From Deltaproteobacteria bacterium (GTDB taxonomy: Bacteria > Myxococcota > B64-G9), in assembly GCA_019314375.1 (NCBI GenBank), contig JAFCZJ010000043.1:1-64000 (forward strand): 64,000 nucleotides of DNA, read 5' to 3'. A model generated the notes under the pieces. The model worked only from the letters and a program-made list of their open reading frames with translations, had not been told where the DNA came from and did no database searches. A program made the translations under genes and the position numbers. Positions 42,423 to 50,149 of this stretch are shown piece by piece; the stretch's first letter is position 1; each line of letters starts with the position of its first letter.

Positions 42423-43213
42423 AGGTCGATGTCCACCTGCTCGTTGGGGAAAAGCCGCCAGCGAGGATCAAGGTCGACGTCGCCCTTCGGCAAATCCGTG
42501 CGGAGACGCACGCGAGTTGTGCGCCGCCCTGCCAGCCAACACGCCAGAGGCTCAACAAGCGACTCCTCGCCGACGACGGAGATGAGGTACCCAAGCCGCT
42601 GAACGTCCGGGAGATGAACGTGAGGTGCAATGTCCACGAGTTTATCTTGATCGATTTTTTCGGCCAACTCGGACAGGACCGTCGCGACGTTGTTCCAGTG
42701 ACCCGCTGCCGAAAAGAACCGCACCACATCGAAGGCCGTGGTCTCCGGGGTAGCGACCGCCATGGTCCCCGTTTCCGTCTCGACCCGGGTGACCGGCATG
42801 GCCTTCACGGAGCGACTGCCGTGCACCTCCATGTGGACTCTCCCCGCCTTCATCGCTCGGGTCGCGCGGTCGGCGACAACCTGGAACACCATCGGTTGTT
42901 GGTGTCCCGCCCCATGAAGCGCCGCGGCGGTCAACACGCCAACGTAGTAGTGGAGACCGAGATGCCTCATCAGGTCGTCGATGAACCATGACGCCGGCGG
43001 GCAGCCTGCCGCGCGATACTCCGACGGGATGACCACATAGAATCCACGACGCGGCGAGGCAATCCGCCCCTTCTGCTTGAGCCGTCGAAGCGCCGTCTGG
43101 ACCGCGACCCTGGAACGCCCGAGGCCCAACTCAGCATCTTCACGAGTGAAAACATACCGGCCCGAAGCTTGCCGCGACTCCACCCACTCGGCCATGTTTC
43201 GTGATTCGCTCAT
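42419..43213 (-). CDS. AbiEi-type antitoxin
   Basis: 264 residues. An N-terminal winged helix (about 10-60, 'FTREDAELGLGRSRVAVQTALRRLKQKGRIASPRRGFYVV') is followed by the AbiEi C-terminal domain ('PPASWFIDDLMRHLGLHYYVGVLTAAALHG', 'VATPETTAFDVVRF'). AbiEi represses its own operon and neutralises AbiEii by regulation. ATG 43213 (MSESRN) is chosen; a longer frame begins 12 codons upstream. First gene of the AbiE pair. The promoter region is shared with repeat copy E. Confidence 0.9.
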   Translation of the reverse strand: MSESRNMAEWVESRQASGRYVFTREDAELGLGRSRVAVQTALRRLKQKGRIASPRRGFYVVIPSEYRAAGCPPASWFIDDLMRHLGLHYYVGVLTAAALHGAGHQQPMVFQVVADRATRAMKAGRVHMEVHGSRSVKAMPVTRVETETGTMAVATPETTAFDVVRFFSAAGHWNNVATVLSELAEKIDQDKLVDIAPHVHLPDVQRLGYLISVVGEESLVEPLACWLAGRRTTRVRLRTDLPKGDVDLDPRWRLFPNEQVDIDL

Positions 43214-43280
43214 GACAAATACACTCTCATTAGTTAGCGAATTGTGCAAGTTTTCGCAACTGGATCTGCAAGGTCAGGGA

Positions 43281-43333
43281 CTTCGGGGTGCGGAAGTTCG
43301 GCGGAAGTTCGGGGTGCCAGGCGAATAGTTGGC
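43281..43333 (+). repeat. Dispersed hairpin repeat, copy E
   Basis: Two units ending in GCGGAAGTTCGG (43290-43312 region) precede the core GGGTGCCAGGCGAATAGTTG and GC (43312-43333). The modular plan, short tandem units followed by one hairpin core, equals copy C, but the tandem unit differs. Confidence 0.78.
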
Positions 43334-43367
43334 GGATTCAACTCAGCGCCGGATTCAACTCAGCGCC
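43334..43367. repeat. 17-bp tandem duplication at the end of lnt
   Basis: GGATTCAACTCAGCGCC occurs twice in direct succession (43334-43350, 43351-43367). The second copy contains the original lnt stop in the shifted frame (43360-43362), so the first copy looks like a duplicate made next to repeat copy E. Confidence 0.75.
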
Positions 43368-43559
43368 GACGAATGAGCCCTGGGCCGATCCATAACAAAC
43401 TCAAGAAGACGCAGACCCAGGCGAAGAGGTCGCCCAGGATTAGGTAGGGGGTGTGATTGGAGAGGAGGGCTACCTCGGCGGTCATGTAGGTCGACTCGGG
43501 TAGATCGGACCGGCGGGGCTTGGTGATTTTGCTGGAGAGTAGACCCAGTCCGCTTTCTT
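43360..43559 (-). pseudogene. Out-of-frame C-terminal tail of lnt
   Basis: Read in another frame than the upstream lnt segment, this stretch gives SILKESGLGLLSSKITKPRR and then 'SDLPESTYMTAEVALLSNHTPYLILGDLFAWVCVFLSLLWIGPGLIRRR' in pieces, ending at a TGA (43360-43362). This is the expected end of apolipoprotein N-acyltransferase, including its last membrane helix. The conserved segment that normally joins the two parts (family 'VRAxNTGvSa') is missing. Confidence 0.75.
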
Positions 43560-44948
43560 TCAGGATACTTGATAGCGTCCGGTTTCGATGGAGCGCATGC
43601 GGCTGATGGCCAAATGCTGGAATGGGGCGGAAGAGGGCCCGTACCAGGAGTCGTTGGTGATGTTCACGAGCAGCTCGGCACCGGCAAGCACCGATGCGCG
43701 AGCGATTTCCGGGAAAATGGCCTCATAGCAGATCAGCATGCCCACCCGGGCCGCGTCCAGGTCGATGGGGTCATGATCCGCTCCGGGATCGAAAAAACGC
43801 ATGCCCTTGGGCACGAACCACTCCCAGGGCAAAAGCCAGCCCATCGGCACATACTCCCCGAAAGGCACGAGATGTCGCTTGTCGTAGCGGGCGATGACGC
43901 GCAAATCCTCGTCGACCAAAAAGGCGCTGTTGGTCAGCAGATCGCGACCGTCCACCTGACCGCGGCCCACGCCCCCGATGACCAGTTCAGCCTCCAGGGG
44001 TTTTACCGAAGGCCCAGCCGCCCTCTTCAGTGACCGGATGGCCGGATGTACGGCGTCGGCCAAGCTGCCCTCCGGCCACACCACGAGACGGGCTCCACGC
44101 TTGACCGCCTGCCTGCTGGCTGAAAGCATTCGCTTCATCACCCAGCGCTGGTCCGCAGAACCGCGCAGCCGGACCTTTTCGTCCAAATTGCCCTGCACCA
44201 CGCCCACCACAATCTTCCGAGCGTCTTTTGGGGCCGGCTCCTGATTCAGTCGCCAGAGGCCCCAGCCCGCGGCGAGCATCAGCCCCAAACACAAAAACAA
44301 CGCAACCCGTTTGCCCCGTCTCAGGCTTGAAAAAACCAAAAGCTCGCCCCGCATGCCCGCCCAAAGTCGCTCAATGGCCGCGTTGACCGCCACCACCGCG
44401 TAAGCCACCAAATACACGCCCCCCAGGCTGGCCAACTGCGCCAACCAAAGACTTCGAGCCTGGCAGGTACCGAGGCCGGCCCAGGAAAAACCCGTCAGCA
44501 CATAGTTGCGAGCGAACTCCAAGACGACCCAGATCACCGGCAAAGTAAGGTGCAAAGGCAGACCCGCCTTGCAACGCAAGCGCACGGCCGCCCAGGATGG
44601 CAAGGCCCAGAACAAACTCAAAAAACCCACCAGCAGAAACAGAATGGGCACCGAGGCCACGCGAGGGAGATGCCCGAAGGTCGTCAAGGCCACATCAAGC
44701 CAGAAAAGGCTCGCGGCGAAGAAGGCCACCCCGGCCCACCAGCCAAGGCGAAATGCCCAACGCGCATCGGCTGATCGCAGTCGTGAAATGAGGGGTACAA
44801 GACCAAACAGAGCCAGCGGCTCGGTCCAGCCCCCGGCAAAAAGCTCAAGACCACCACCCAGCGGCAAAGCCATGGGCAAACAGGCGGCCATCCACAAGCC
44901 GGAGCCGATAGCGATTGCCCTGTCCCGCCAGCGCTGTCGCCGAGTCAA
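43560..44948 (-). CDS. lnt: Apolipoprotein N-acyltransferase, frameshifted before the last helix
   Basis: 462 residues. N-terminal membrane helices (about 1-220) precede the nitrilase-like domain with the catalytic triad Glu ('LVVWPEGSLADAV'), Lys ('YDKRHLVPFGEYVP') and Cys ('MLICYEAIFPE'). The frame stops right after 'RSIETGRYQVS', where the family continues into a conserved turn and a final helix; that tail is found downstream in another frame. Net missing length is 3n+1 bases, about 25-28. Lnt adds the third acyl chain to lipoproteins, which LolCDE normally requires. TTG 44948 overlaps the ybeY stop. Confidence 0.85.
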   Translation of the reverse strand: MTRRQRWRDRAIAIGSGLWMAACLPMALPLGGGLELFAGGWTEPLALFGLVPLISRLRSADARWAFRLGWWAGVAFFAASLFWLDVALTTFGHLPRVASVPILFLLVGFLSLFWALPSWAAVRLRCKAGLPLHLTLPVIWVVLEFARNYVLTGFSWAGLGTCQARSLWLAQLASLGGVYLVAYAVVAVNAAIERLWAGMRGELLVFSSLRRGKRVALFLCLGLMLAAGWGLWRLNQEPAPKDARKIVVGVVQGNLDEKVRLRGSADQRWVMKRMLSASRQAVKRGARLVVWPEGSLADAVHPAIRSLKRAAGPSVKPLEAELVIGGVGRGQVDGRDLLTNSAFLVDEDLRVIARYDKRHLVPFGEYVPMGWLLPWEWFVPKGMRFFDPGADHDPIDLDAARVGMLICYEAIFPEIARASVLAGAELLVNITNDSWYGPSSAPFQHLAISRMRSIETGRYQVS

Positions 44949-45397
44949 GATCGAAAACTCGCGTGCAGAAGGGTCAACAAACGGTCCTGCTCTTTCCGCA
45001 TGGCTCGACCGACGGAAGAACTCACCCCCACATGCTCATGACCCAGGAGATGCAAAACGCCGTGCACAAGCAGAAACAACACTTCCTCCATCAGGGCCAC
45101 TCCCCGACGCTCCGCTTGTCTAAGGGCCGTCGGCAAAGAGATCACCACGTCGCCCAATATCTCCGGATGCAAATGCCCGGCCGGGCCTTCCTGTTGGGCA
45201 AAACTCAGCACGTCGGTCGCTCGGTCCTTGTTTCGGTACACCCGATTCAACTCACGGATCTCCTCATCACCACAAAGCAAAATGCTCAACTCACGATCCG
45301 GGAGTTCTAAAATCTTCAAGAGCCGCTCTGCACGGCGCAGTAGTTTTCTCCGGTCGATAGATGGAGTCATTCGACGTTTGCAAAGCAAGACTGGCAT
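44945..45397 (-). CDS. ybeY: Endoribonuclease YbeY
   Basis: 150 residues. The zinc-binding signature HGVLHLLGHEH (H3XH5XH) is intact, and 'NRVYRNKDRATDVLSFAQQE' and 'LGDVVISLPTA' are typical. YbeY takes part in 16S rRNA maturation and ribosome quality control. ATG 45397 with GGGGAT upstream is chosen; ATG 45370 is a weaker alternative. Place in the cluster: ybeZ, HD hydrolase, ybeY, lnt. Confidence 0.94.
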   Translation of the reverse strand: MPVLLCKRRMTPSIDRRKLLRRAERLLKILELPDRELSILLCGDEEIRELNRVYRNKDRATDVLSFAQQEGPAGHLHPEILGDVVISLPTALRQAERRGVALMEEVLFLLVHGVLHLLGHEHVGVSSSVGRAMRKEQDRLLTLLHASFRS

Positions 45398-45414
45398 ACC
45401 AGATCCCCAATCCC

Positions 45415-46329
45415 CTACAGCCCCAAGCGCCTTAAGTCTTCGCTCTTTTCTGAATCGGCATCAGGCGGCACCTCGCGGGCAGAGCCCGCGGGAGGCTCGC
45501 TTTTGGCCATCGGCACCTTGTCGGAACTCTTGGAACGCTTCTCCGTCCCATCTTTGGTGGCCGCTTCGGGATAGTCGGGCCTGTAATGGTAGATGCCGGC
45601 CAAGACTCGATTGAAGGCCCTGGCGATTTCATGCAAATCCTTAAGCGTCAAGTCGCAGTCGGAAAGCTGTCCATCGGCAAAAATCCGGTTGATCAAATTC
45701 TGCACCAGCCCCTGGAGCCTGGCGGGCGATGGATCCGAAATGCTCTTGGCTGCCGCCTCCACGCTATCGGCCAACATGACCAGTGCCACTTCCCGCGTCT
45801 TGGGCTTGGGTCCGGGATAACGGTAATCCTCTTCGGTGACGGTTTCGCTCTCTTCTGCCTGATCCTTGGCGCGCTGAAAGAAATATTTTATCAGGCTGGT
45901 GCCGTGATGTTGCTCGATGGCATCGATGATGGGTTCTCCCAGTCGGCTTTGCCTCGCCAACTCTGCACCGTCTTTGACATGAGCCTTAAGCACCGCGGCC
46001 GACAATGAAGGCTTGATCTTGTCGTGCCGATTGACGCTGTCTCGCTGGTTCTCGGAAAAATAGTCCGGCTTCTTGATCTTGCCGATGTCGTGGTAGTAAG
46101 CCATCACCCGCGCCAAAAGTGGATTGCAATGAGTAGACTCCGCAGCGGCCTCCACCAGGGACCCGACGATGATGCTGTGGTGATAGCTGCCGGGAGCCTG
46201 CACGATGAGCTCCTTGAGGAGGGGATGATTCAAATTGGCCAATTCCAACAATTTAATGTTGGTGGTGAAATGCCGAGCTGATGGTCTGAGTGGAAAAAAA
46301 TGACCCTTTAAAAAAGGCCAAGGCCACAA
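45415..46329 (-). CDS. PgpH-like 7TM-HD phosphohydrolase, HD part (out of frame with its N-terminal part)
   Basis: From about residue 20 this frame encodes 'TTNIKLLELANLNHPLLKEL', 'APGSYHHSIIVGSL', 'NPLLARVMAYYHDIGKIKKPDYFSENQ' and the rest of the HD domain of PgpH/YqfF-type proteins, known as c-di-AMP phosphodiesterases. The metal-binding HD pair and flanking His are kept. The first 20 residues are an out-of-frame reading of the preceding segment, so this is not an independent gene. The C-terminus is a Ser/Lys/Glu-rich tail. Confidence 0.82.
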   Translation of the reverse strand: MWPWPFLKGHFFPLRPSARHFTTNIKLLELANLNHPLLKELIVQAPGSYHHSIIVGSLVEAAAESTHCNPLLARVMAYYHDIGKIKKPDYFSENQRDSVNRHDKIKPSLSAAVLKAHVKDGAELARQSRLGEPIIDAIEQHHGTSLIKYFFQRAKDQAEESETVTEEDYRYPGPKPKTREVALVMLADSVEAAAKSISDPSPARLQGLVQNLINRIFADGQLSDCDLTLKDLHEIARAFNRVLAGIYHYRPDYPEAATKDGTEKRSKSSDKVPMAKSEPPAGSAREVPPDADSEKSEDLRRLGL

Positions 46330-47944
46330 CCAGGACGATGTTGGCCAAACCGGTCACGGCACCGGCCTTCAGAAGCGAAGTGCGCTGGTTGACGTTGCCC
46401 ACGGCTCCGGCCGCCACCAAAGAACTGACCATGCTGTAGGCACCGAAGGCGAAAGAGTCCTCCACCAACATGCCACCCAGAAGAGCTGCCGGCAGGGTGA
46501 AAGCCAAGGCCATCTCACTGTTAAGCACGAAGCGTATCAGCATGGCACCGGCCGCGAAGGGTATGGCGTAGTAGTAACTCTCTAAGGGGAAGATTTTGAA
46601 CTGCTCGAACACGGCGCCGAAGACCCAGAACCAAACCTTCGTCGAGACCAAATAGGTAAACAGGATCAGCGCCAGCAAGGCCAAATCCTTGGGTATCATG
46701 CGGAACTTCCGAATGCTGGTGCCGGCAAACCTGACCAGCAAGGCCAGCATGAGCATCACGATCAAGATGGCGCCGATGGCTCGCTGGGCAGAAGACCCGG
46801 CGTCCGCTCTACCATGGAGCGCCCGCTTCATTGTGCGGAAAACCAAGATGTGGCCCTGGTCGATGATATCGCCCTTGCGGATGATGATGGCGTTCTTCCG
46901 AATGGTGATGGTGCGTTCCTGGACAGCATCGCGGGCCTCAAGCTTGCGCCGATTGGTCTCCTGACGATTAAAGAAGAGATTGGGAGTCACAAGCGCTTTG
47001 GCCAAACGCACATGTGCTGCTCGCAACGGAGGCGGAACCTGGGCCAAGTCCAATAGCGCCGCCTGCTCCACTTTCTCTAAGGCCATCTCCAAATCCAGTA
47101 CGCGAGAAAAATTGCTGACCACCAACTCTCGCTCAGGTACGCCGTTGTGCTGGAAGCGCACAGTGATGCCTTTGCCTCGATCTACGTCCATCAATTCCCT
47201 GCTGTTGACGACCATGTGCCGCATGGTGCGCTCAACCAGCCGGGTAACAGCCTTCAAAGATTCCGGCGAAAAGTGGTCGTCGCGCAGGATAATGAAATCC
47301 TCTTCGGTGACCACAACCTGCAAGTTCTTCAAAAATTCACCACGGGCAGCGTCCAACCGGATGGCCAACTCTTCTTCCAACCTGGCGATCTCAGGTGCGA
47401 CCCGGGCTTCGCGCTTCTCCTTCTCAAGCTTTGCCTCTTTGCGTCTGCGTTTCGTTTCTTTGCGCGGTTTTTCTTTTCCCTCAGGAACCGGCCCCTCCAA
47501 GCTGCCGTCCGGATCCTGCTTGAGACGAGCCACTTCGGCATCGTGATCGTGCACCCTGACTTGCATGTTGCCGAAGGCTTCGCTCAAACGCCGCATGCGT
47601 TCCTGGCCCAACTCAAGCTCAAAGTCATACACACTGCGGATGGACGATTCGCCCTCCCGCCGCAGACGCTCGGTGGACTGCTCATCCACCACGGGGAAAC
47701 TTTCTGGGGCCTTGATGTCGCTGGATGCCACATGACCCACATCCTCATCGTGGATGGGCAGGTTGGTGCTGGAGGTGGAGGGGCTGAGCATGAACGCCAC
47801 CGAGATGCCAAGAATAAGCAACACCAGCACGAAGGAAAGCTGCAGCCACCAGCGTCTCCAATCCTTCAAGCCCTGGGCACCATTGCGCACCACCTTCTTG
47901 AGGGAATCTCGAGCACGCTCCCGACTGGGTTTATTGTTGGCCAT
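46253..47944 (-). CDS. PgpH-like 7TM-HD phosphohydrolase, membrane and extracellular part
   Basis: 563 residues. A cytoplasmic N-terminus and first helix (about 30-55) precede an extracellular 7TMR-HDED domain (about 60-360) containing a charged coiled stretch (KETKRRRKEAKLEKEKREAR), then membrane helices to the end (IVMLMLALLV, LALLALILFTYLV, YYYAIPFAAGAMLI and others). It stops at 'SSAFHHQH' just as the HD part opens in another frame. Compared with the family, the last helix and linker (about 40 residues) are missing and the frame is changed. ATG 47944 overlaps ybeZ by 14 bases. Confidence 0.82.
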   Translation of the reverse strand: MANNKPSRERARDSLKKVVRNGAQGLKDWRRWWLQLSFVLVLLILGISVAFMLSPSTSSTNLPIHDEDVGHVASSDIKAPESFPVVDEQSTERLRREGESSIRSVYDFELELGQERMRRLSEAFGNMQVRVHDHDAEVARLKQDPDGSLEGPVPEGKEKPRKETKRRRKEAKLEKEKREARVAPEIARLEEELAIRLDAARGEFLKNLQVVVTEEDFIILRDDHFSPESLKAVTRLVERTMRHMVVNSRELMDVDRGKGITVRFQHNGVPERELVVSNFSRVLDLEMALEKVEQAALLDLAQVPPPLRAAHVRLAKALVTPNLFFNRQETNRRKLEARDAVQERTITIRKNAIIIRKGDIIDQGHILVFRTMKRALHGRADAGSSAQRAIGAILIVMLMLALLVRFAGTSIRKFRMIPKDLALLALILFTYLVSTKVWFWVFGAVFEQFKIFPLESYYYAIPFAAGAMLIRFVLNSEMALAFTLPAALLGGMLVEDSFAFGAYSMVSSLVAAGAVGNVNQRTSLLKAGAVTGLANIVLVVALAFFKGSFFSTQTISSAFHHQH

Positions 47945-48941
47945 CGCGTCCTTCTTCTTTTTTCGATTTTCGCAGCAGGTCGTCAGCCTGATAGGCACGG
48001 ATCACATCCTGAACCAGGGGATGCCGCACCACATCCGCATCCGTGAACTCGCAGAAGGCGATCTTCTCAAGGCCTGCCAGTATCCGCTTGGCCTCCCTCA
48101 GGCCGGAACGAGTCCCTGATGGCAAGTCCACCTGCGTCACGTCACCGGTGATAACCGCCTTGGAATCATAGCCCAAACGGGTCAAGAACATCTTCATCTG
48201 CTCCGAAGTTGTATTCTGGGCCTCGTCGAGGACAACGAAGCTTCCATTGAGGGTACGACCACGCATGAACGCCAAGGGAGCCACCTCGATGGTGCCACGC
48301 TCCATCAACCGATTGACTTGATCATAGTCCAGCATGTCGTGCAAAGCATCGTACAGGGGGCGTAAATACGGGTTGACCTTCTCAGCCAAATCGCCGGGCA
48401 AAAAGCCCAGTTTTTCTCCCGCCTCCACCGCCGGCCTTGTGATCACGATGCGCTGCACTTCCTGCTTTTTCAATGCAGCCACCGCCATGGCCATGGCCAG
48501 ATAAGTCTTGCCGGTTCCAGCCGGACCGATACCAAAAACCATGTCGAATTTGCGCAGGGCATCGATGTATCGCTTCTGCCCGATGCCCTGCGGGGTGATG
48601 ACCCGATGCCGACTGGCGACATAAACGGTGTCCATGAAGATGTCGCGTAGCCGAACCCGTCGATCCTGGCCTTTAATGCGCAGGGCTTGTTCCACATCAT
48701 TTGCGTAAAGCGGGCGACCCTCGCGAACCAAGGCATACAATTCTTCGATAATTTGGCGAACCAAAGTGACATCTTCGTCCGACCCATTGATGCACAATTC
48801 AGTTCCGCGCACGGCGATTTCAACCGAGGTGGCCGACTGCAACAACTGCAAGTGCTTGTTCCCTGGCCCATACAGGACCTGAGCCACGCCAGCATCGTCC
48901 AAAACCAGGCGATGGGTGCCTTGGGCGCATTCCATGTGCAT
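47931..48941 (-). CDS. ybeZ: PhoH-like ATPase YbeZ
   Basis: 336 residues. An N-terminal KH-like region (about 20-85) is followed by the PhoH ATPase: Walker A GPAGTGKT, 'ITRPAVEAGEKLGFLPGDLAEKVNPYLRPLYDAL', Walker B 'VVLDEAQN' and 'TGDVTQVDLP'. YbeZ works with YbeY in RNA metabolism, and the gene order here matches that link. The start is ATG 48941. Its stop overlaps the start of the PgpH-like gene. Confidence 0.93.
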   Translation of the reverse strand: MHMECAQGTHRLVLDDAGVAQVLYGPGNKHLQLLQSATSVEIAVRGTELCINGSDEDVTLVRQIIEELYALVREGRPLYANDVEQALRIKGQDRRVRLRDIFMDTVYVASRHRVITPQGIGQKRYIDALRKFDMVFGIGPAGTGKTYLAMAMAVAALKKQEVQRIVITRPAVEAGEKLGFLPGDLAEKVNPYLRPLYDALHDMLDYDQVNRLMERGTIEVAPLAFMRGRTLNGSFVVLDEAQNTTSEQMKMFLTRLGYDSKAVITGDVTQVDLPSGTRSGLREAKRILAGLEKIAFCEFTDADVVRHPLVQDVIRAYQADDLLRKSKKEEGRDGQQ

Positions 48942-48944
48942 ACC

Positions 48945-50138
48945 TTACTCGAAAGGCCGCAAGACGATCACGCCTTCATCGGTAAGTCGATACGCGCGGG
49001 GATCGCGCCAGGGGTATCGCAGGTCGGAATCGACCAACAACTCCGCATCCACCAATTCGCTCAATTTCTCAGGATAGCGCCCGTTCTCCAAACGGTAGAC
49101 CTCTAAGGCCCCCAGAACCCGACGTTCCTGGTTGCGATCGATGAGTTCCCGGGCTGCCGGATTGGTCAGGTGCCGGGTGCTGTTCTCATGAACCATAGAC
49201 ATGAGATCGACTTCAAAAACCCGATAAAGCATGAAAACCACGCCCACGATGAGCACCATCATGCCCACCTGGATAAACACCCGGCCTATGGGAAAGCGCC
49301 TCACCCGACTGCCCGGCACTTCCTTTGCCTTGCCGGCAGCCTTGGTGCTCACCGCCTTGACAAAGCCCTCGTTGAGCAAATTAAGCAGTGCCTTGCAGGT
49401 TTCGAATTCGCCCAGACGAGACAAGTCAATAAGCTTTTCAACATTGCGACCTTCGGCTAAGAAACCAAAAACCAGCGTCTCATTTTGACCGATGCTTTTA
49501 TTCTTTTTCTTTTTCTTTTTCTTCTGGTCATCCGCGGCGAACATATCGTCAAAGGCATTATCCAAATCCTCTTCAACCGATCCCGCTTCAGCGGTTTCCA
49601 TCTCCTTGAGCTTGACGAAAGTCATCTCATAAGAGGAAATCTTCTTCCGGATCATCGGCCATTCGTCGACCATCCGAAAACCTTCCATCAATACATTTTC
49701 AGAACGAATGGGCTCGACATGATCCGTGTCGAACTCTACTTCCTCTGGTGCAAACTCGTAAGTGCCACTTTCCCAAGTGAACAAGCGATACACGGTCTCG
49801 GTGGTCTGAAGATGGGCGAAGTCCCTCAAATCACTCGATTTGGCCAAACCTTGCTCGATCAAAATGTCGCCCAGACGCTTCAAGGTGCGCTTTTGAACAT
49901 CCAAAGCTTGGTCCAACTGCTCTGGGCTCAACATTTCGGCCCGCACCATCATGGAACCAAGTAAATCCTTCTGCTTGCGAGTGGTGGATCCAGCCCGAAC
50001 CACGTCACCGTTGAAAAAATATACGCGGACTTCCTGTCCCTTGGTCTGCAACTGCAGCACACCGGTCTTGGATTGATGACTGATGAGTTGAAAAATATCC
50101 GCGATACCGAAATCTTTTAATGTTCCCTTAAGCGCCAT
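48945..50138 (-). CDS. DUF4388 (PatA-like) membrane protein with GspG-like periplasmic end
   Basis: 397 residues. The N-terminal DUF4388 domain (1-110, 'MALKGTLKDFGIADIFQLISHQSKTGVLQLQ', typical of myxobacterial signalling proteins) is followed by a helical middle with seven consecutive Lys (about 210), one membrane helix (about 288-308, 'VFIQVGMMVLIVGVVFMLY') and a periplasmic tail 'RRVLGALEVYRLENGRYPEKLSELVDAEL...YPWRDPRAYRL' resembling the globular end of type II secretion pseudopilins. The combination is unusual. Stop and next start are 3 bases apart, so it may be cotranscribed with ybeZ. Confidence 0.82.
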   Translation of the reverse strand: MALKGTLKDFGIADIFQLISHQSKTGVLQLQTKGQEVRVYFFNGDVVRAGSTTRKQKDLLGSMMVRAEMLSPEQLDQALDVQKRTLKRLGDILIEQGLAKSSDLRDFAHLQTTETVYRLFTWESGTYEFAPEEVEFDTDHVEPIRSENVLMEGFRMVDEWPMIRKKISSYEMTFVKLKEMETAEAGSVEEDLDNAFDDMFAADDQKKKKKKKNKSIGQNETLVFGFLAEGRNVEKLIDLSRLGEFETCKALLNLLNEGFVKAVSTKAAGKAKEVPGSRVRRFPIGRVFIQVGMMVLIVGVVFMLYRVFEVDLMSMVHENSTRHLTNPAARELIDRNQERRVLGALEVYRLENGRYPEKLSELVDAELLVDSDLRYPWRDPRAYRLTDEGVIVLRPFE

Positions 50139-50149
50139 GGCTCACCCCT

